DNA from: Phyto melanocephala | Lineage: Eukaryota; Arthropoda; Insecta; Diptera; Rhinophoridae | Direction of reading: 5' to 3' | NCBI GenBank assembly: GCA_941918925.1 | Contig: OW799236.1 | Location: forward strand, 117,878,562-117,942,561 | DNA length: 64,000 nt | Made by a program: the position numbers and the translations under genes | Part shown: in pieces, positions 60,415-64,000 of the stretch | Position numbering within the stretch: the stretch's first letter is position 1 | Layout of the letters: each line of letters begins with the position of its first letter | The notes under the pieces: generated by a model | The model's input: the letters and a program-made list of their open reading frames with translations, nothing else | The model's database searches: none | Told to the model about the DNA's origin: nothing

Positions 60415-62225
60415 GTTAGAAATATATGAGATAAAATAGTATTTTGATGTTATTTTTTATCTCTTCTGTTTCTTAGGTCAAATCGCCACAGGAAAATTTA
60501 ACAAGTTGTAAAAATTACTATTATAATTTGCATAGACTTTTTTCACTAATGTTCTTAAATTAAAAAAATATTAATAAAATGATTTCAATACTGATCACAC
60601 CTTTATTTTTTTTTTAAATATAAAAATTCCGTAAACATAAAACTTTATATTTTAGCTAAATAAAATAAAATAATAAAAATAATAAAAATCAAAATGACTA
60701 AAGCCAACCATAAAAACTAAAAATTTTATTGCTCTTAAAATCACACACATTTTAAAGCCATCTTTTTTTTTCTTTTAGATATCTAAACTATAAGTTTCTT
60801 TGTAGGCCCACTTATTTTTATAAATGTTATGATACTAAAATTTTTTTTTATTTTTGCAAATTATATGTCAATATATATAACTCACACACCATAATTTTAT
60901 GGCTTTTCTATTGTCTAAATTTAAAAATCTATTAATTTGTTAAGCCGTTTGTTTGTTTCTCTACAAGAGAATTAAAAAAAAAAACAAAATAAATAAAAAT
61001 AAGAACAAAAGATTGCGAAATTTAAAAAATTTGTCTTAGATATTATATGGCTTAACATCCTCCTCCAATTTCGGCTTAAAAGCTTTGCTTATGTCAATAA
61101 TTTCTAGCAATTCATTAGCATTTTAGACATATAAATTCGTTTTGCTCAGAAAAAAATTTCAATTTAATAAATCTTTAGTTTTATGTTTGGGATTCTACAT
61201 CAACAAAAACTAGTTACACAGTAGTCGCTGACATCACACTAATATTTTTATAATTTTTATTATTATTTTGTGAAGTTTGCAAAAAAAAAATAGGAGTACG
61301 AAGAAAAATGTTTACTGCTGCTGTTGCTGAAACTCAAAACGCAGCCCCACTAATTAAGCTATCAAGATCTATAGATGGTAATAAAAATATAGAAGTACAT
61401 TAACAACAAAGACGCTGAATACTATTGTGTATGGCCAACTCCAAAGCAGTATTACCTCACATGAGGCTCAATCAATCCAAATTTATTAGTAAAGAGAAAC
61501 TCCTGTAGACACACACAGAAAAAAGTTTGGTTGAGAAACGGTAAAAACAATAAAAATATGTTTAAAAGAACTAATATATTACTGCAACTATTGAAAAATT
61601 ATAAAAGAAACAAATATTTTAAATTTATAAACGTAAACCCACAACAGTATTAGAAATTTAATGCACAGAACATATAAATTAGTTTTCATAACTAAATAGT
61701 CTTTTTACTAAGATTTGCGTTTAAATCACTTTCATCACAACCGAAGTTAATTATAAACATTGGCGTACAGAACTAAAAATTTATCTATGTAATAATAATA
61801 ATCATATTTATCAATTTTATTTTGAAAAAAAAAAAATATTAATTTAGGTATTGCAAGTAATAATTGATTACTTGCATTATTTTAATTCGATTACGGAAAA
61901 AAATAGTTAAATTTCAAGATTATTTGGAACTTACAAACGAAAAAAAGTTATGTGTACTAATTATTTGCTATAAACAATAAAAAAAAACATTTTTTTATAC
62001 CGATTTTCCTGTCAATTTCAAAAAATAATTACGTACATAGCTCAATATACATACAAAAATAATATTCTTTAATAAGCAAAAATTTTGAAATATATCTTAA
62101 AAATTTTCCAGATTTTTTAATTTAAATTTACCTACAAGCAAGAAACGAACCAAGGTAAGAAGTTTGCGAAATGCGGAAATCTGCAATATATACATAAACA
62201 TACATACATGTATTGGTGTGTGAAT

Positions 62226-62260
<35 letters not shown>

Positions 62261-63125
62261 CATACATACATACATACATACATACATACATACATACATA
62301 CATGAATATACATGCAAAAAATTCTAGGATACATAATGCTTTGAAATTATTTAATATGCTTTCAGTTTTCAGAACCGCAATAAAAAAGAATATCAACCCT
62401 TATATTTACAGAATCATGGTGTTCTATTCAATACAAAATTTCAATCAAGTTTCATTGTAAAGATCAATTGTGATAAAAAGCTTATACGGCTGTTATTCAG
62501 TGATATGGTGCTTAAATTCGAATATTTACTTAATTAAAGAAGCAAGAACCCATAGTTGGGTATACCCATTACAAGGTGCACATATTATCCTTTTGGATAT
62601 ACATATATAAATATGTATATCAGTTTTTATTACGTAGACAAAGTCTCGGGCAGGATACATATGTACATATATGAAGAAGCTTTTTTTAGGTAAATGTATT
62701 TTGCGGATTTAGAAGCACTCTTTTGCAAATAACAAGAAACCAACCTGAAATATTTTGCTTTATTTCAAATAACTTAAATTTACTTAATTACTTATTATAT
62801 CTCATATTTTTACCACAGCTAACATCGTAAAATTTGTCATATTGGAATAACTAGATGTAGTTTTATGTATTTTGATAAATATGTGTAATTTAATTCTTGT
62901 GCAATGTATAATTCAAATAAATATTAAAAAATAAAAATATATATATCTTAAATAAACCTTTTTTTATTAATAAAGCTAATTAATTATTCGTTTGGGAACC
63001 ACAATTCTATATTTAATTTCGGTTGCATCAGTCACCTATTTGAAACTAAATATAGTTTATTTTCCAAATATCCATAATACCAACCAAAATATGCAGTTAT
63101 TATAAACGAATTGATAAATAGTACA
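60415..63125. other. No recognisable gene
   Basis: AT-rich sequence. A CACACACAGAAAAAAGTTTG word near 61509 resembles repeat termini. A weaker acceptor-donor fusion occurs on the minus strand at 62131/62132 (TTCTTGCTTGTAG followed by GTAAATT). Confidence 0.5.
62231..62303. repeat. (TACA)n microsatellite
   Basis: About 18 perfect TACA units. Open frames read through it on both strands (poly YVCM or YIHT) and are not genes. Confidence 0.95.
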
Positions 63126-63190
63126 TGGAACCGAACGAATTCGATTGGCAACAAATTCGGTTGTCATAACGAATCTGTTTTCTGAGTGCA
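63126..63190. repeat. Arm related to the inverted repeat at 42.2-42.5 kb
   Basis: GAACGAATTCGATTGGCAAC and CTGTTTTCTGAGTGCA match the right arm of the 42.2-kb element. Its left partner was not located with confidence. Confidence 0.35.
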
Positions 63191-64000
63191 CTAGTTTTAA
63201 ACAAAATTTTTCTACATAATTTTAATTTAAAACAGACTTTTTGATTAATACTGTTCTTAAGATAAATATTTCAAAATAGTTAATTTCAACTTAAATGATC
63301 AAAAGGCATTCCACCGTAACGCAATTTTTCATGCAAATTAACATCTAAAATATGTCTTACATTTCAGTAGCGAGACGAAATCTGTTTTATTTAAAAGCCG
63401 GGTTTTTATGCTCTTATTTTAAGACACATTTACTCTCTCTACAAGTCCAGTGGAATTTCTATCAAATTAAATTTCGATCTGAGACTAATGACAACGTAAC
63501 AGCGAAGCGCCTTAAATCTGTATGCAATACCTATCAACATTTATACAGTAATGGTTTAGGCCATTTTATGGATCCAACACTACCGACATTGTAAACAAAA
63601 GTTGGAATAGGATAATTCAGAGGCACGATGCTAGTACTAGAGTTAAATTTTGTCGGTGATTGTTTTGTTATTTCTGTCTGATTTAAATTAAAGTTTACAA
63701 TGATGTCATATATTTTTTAGTTCTAGTTTGCAACCTCATGACCTTTTATTTGTAGTAACCGGCGTATTGCTGGGATTATTAGTTAGTATGTTGAATTAAT
63801 ATGTTTTCATTTCAGAAATAAAAACTAAAATCATATTGTAAGAAACTTAAGCAATAAGATAAGAGCATTTAACGCTTATGCCGTAGATTTAAGTATAAAC
63901 CATATTTTTCCGTTGCCTTTTAGAGGCACAATTCTGTTCAGTATTAAAGGCGAAGTATGACGAAATTTTTTGAGAACGGCCTGGAGTTATTTTATGTGTG
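63191..64000. other. No recognisable gene
   Basis: An 80-codon open frame at 63352-63594 has mixed composition but no recognised motif. Nothing else is supported. Confidence 0.45.

Noticed and set aside
62097..62460. Open frames rich in YVCM or YIHT on both strands
   Set aside because: They are translations of the TACA microsatellite.
63352..63594. 80-codon open frame
   Set aside because: Mixed composition, but no recognisable domain, splice context or conservation evidence.

Overview
The window looks like nuclear DNA from a fly (Diptera, probably a higher brachyceran). It is very AT-rich. It carries several copies of the dipteran 'mini-me' type interspersed repeat, with its core and (GTCY)n tract, and insect-type Helitron, mariner, Harbinger, piggyBac and LINE remnants. 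I see no bacterial-style gene organisation and recognise no host protein-coding exon. The only intact protein-coding genes are the two genes of a PIF/Harbinger transposon. The most economical reading is that most of the window is intergenic or lies in a very long intron. Two strong zero-length-exon splice motifs, near 13.4 kb and 60.4 kb and both on the minus strand, favour a minus-strand host gene with a long, recursively spliced intron. This is inference.

Layout. 0-5 kb: a piggyBac cysteine-rich-domain remnant, a short Helitron, and a 5'-truncated LINE with an 11-bp target-site duplication. 5.3-7.1 kb: a 1.8-kb DNA transposon with long TIRs and a 5-bp duplication. 9.1-11.5 kb: a long mini-me-like element with 288-bp internal tandem repeats, interrupted by a mariner-like element. 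13-18.5 kb: a candidate ratchet splice site, a partial mini-me end, a Helitron end and a 763-bp TIR element. 23-25 kb: a 135-bp hairpin element, a diverged tandem repeat, and a mini-me copy interrupted by a Helitron end. 26.2-27.9 kb: a tRNA-derived SINE whose tail matches the LINE at 3.3 kb, split by a decayed Harbinger-like element. 28.2 kb: a 99-bp hairpin MITE. 30.1-33.1 kb: an apparently complete Harbinger element. 33.5-40 kb: several TIR elements, a 1.56-kb Helitron and another mini-me relative. 42-48 kb: more of the same, including a tRNA-like SINE trace. 52-54 kb: a small MITE and an isolated GC-rich block. 57.4-58.2 kb: an 815-bp TAAG microsatellite. 58.7-60.3 kb: a further mini-me copy, followed by the second candidate ratchet site.

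How the genes work together. In the Harbinger element the plus-strand Myb/SANT-like protein (two exons) and the minus-strand DDE nuclease (three exons) converge between near-identical outer termini. In this superfamily both proteins are needed for transposition. The other elements appear to be non-autonomous or broken and would depend on proteins encoded elsewhere. Nesting gives relative ages: the mariner, Helitron and Tc1-like insertions are younger than their mini-me hosts, and the Harbinger relic is younger than the SINE it splits. Element boundaries were read by eye. Those of the mini-me copies and of the truncated Helitrons are approximate.
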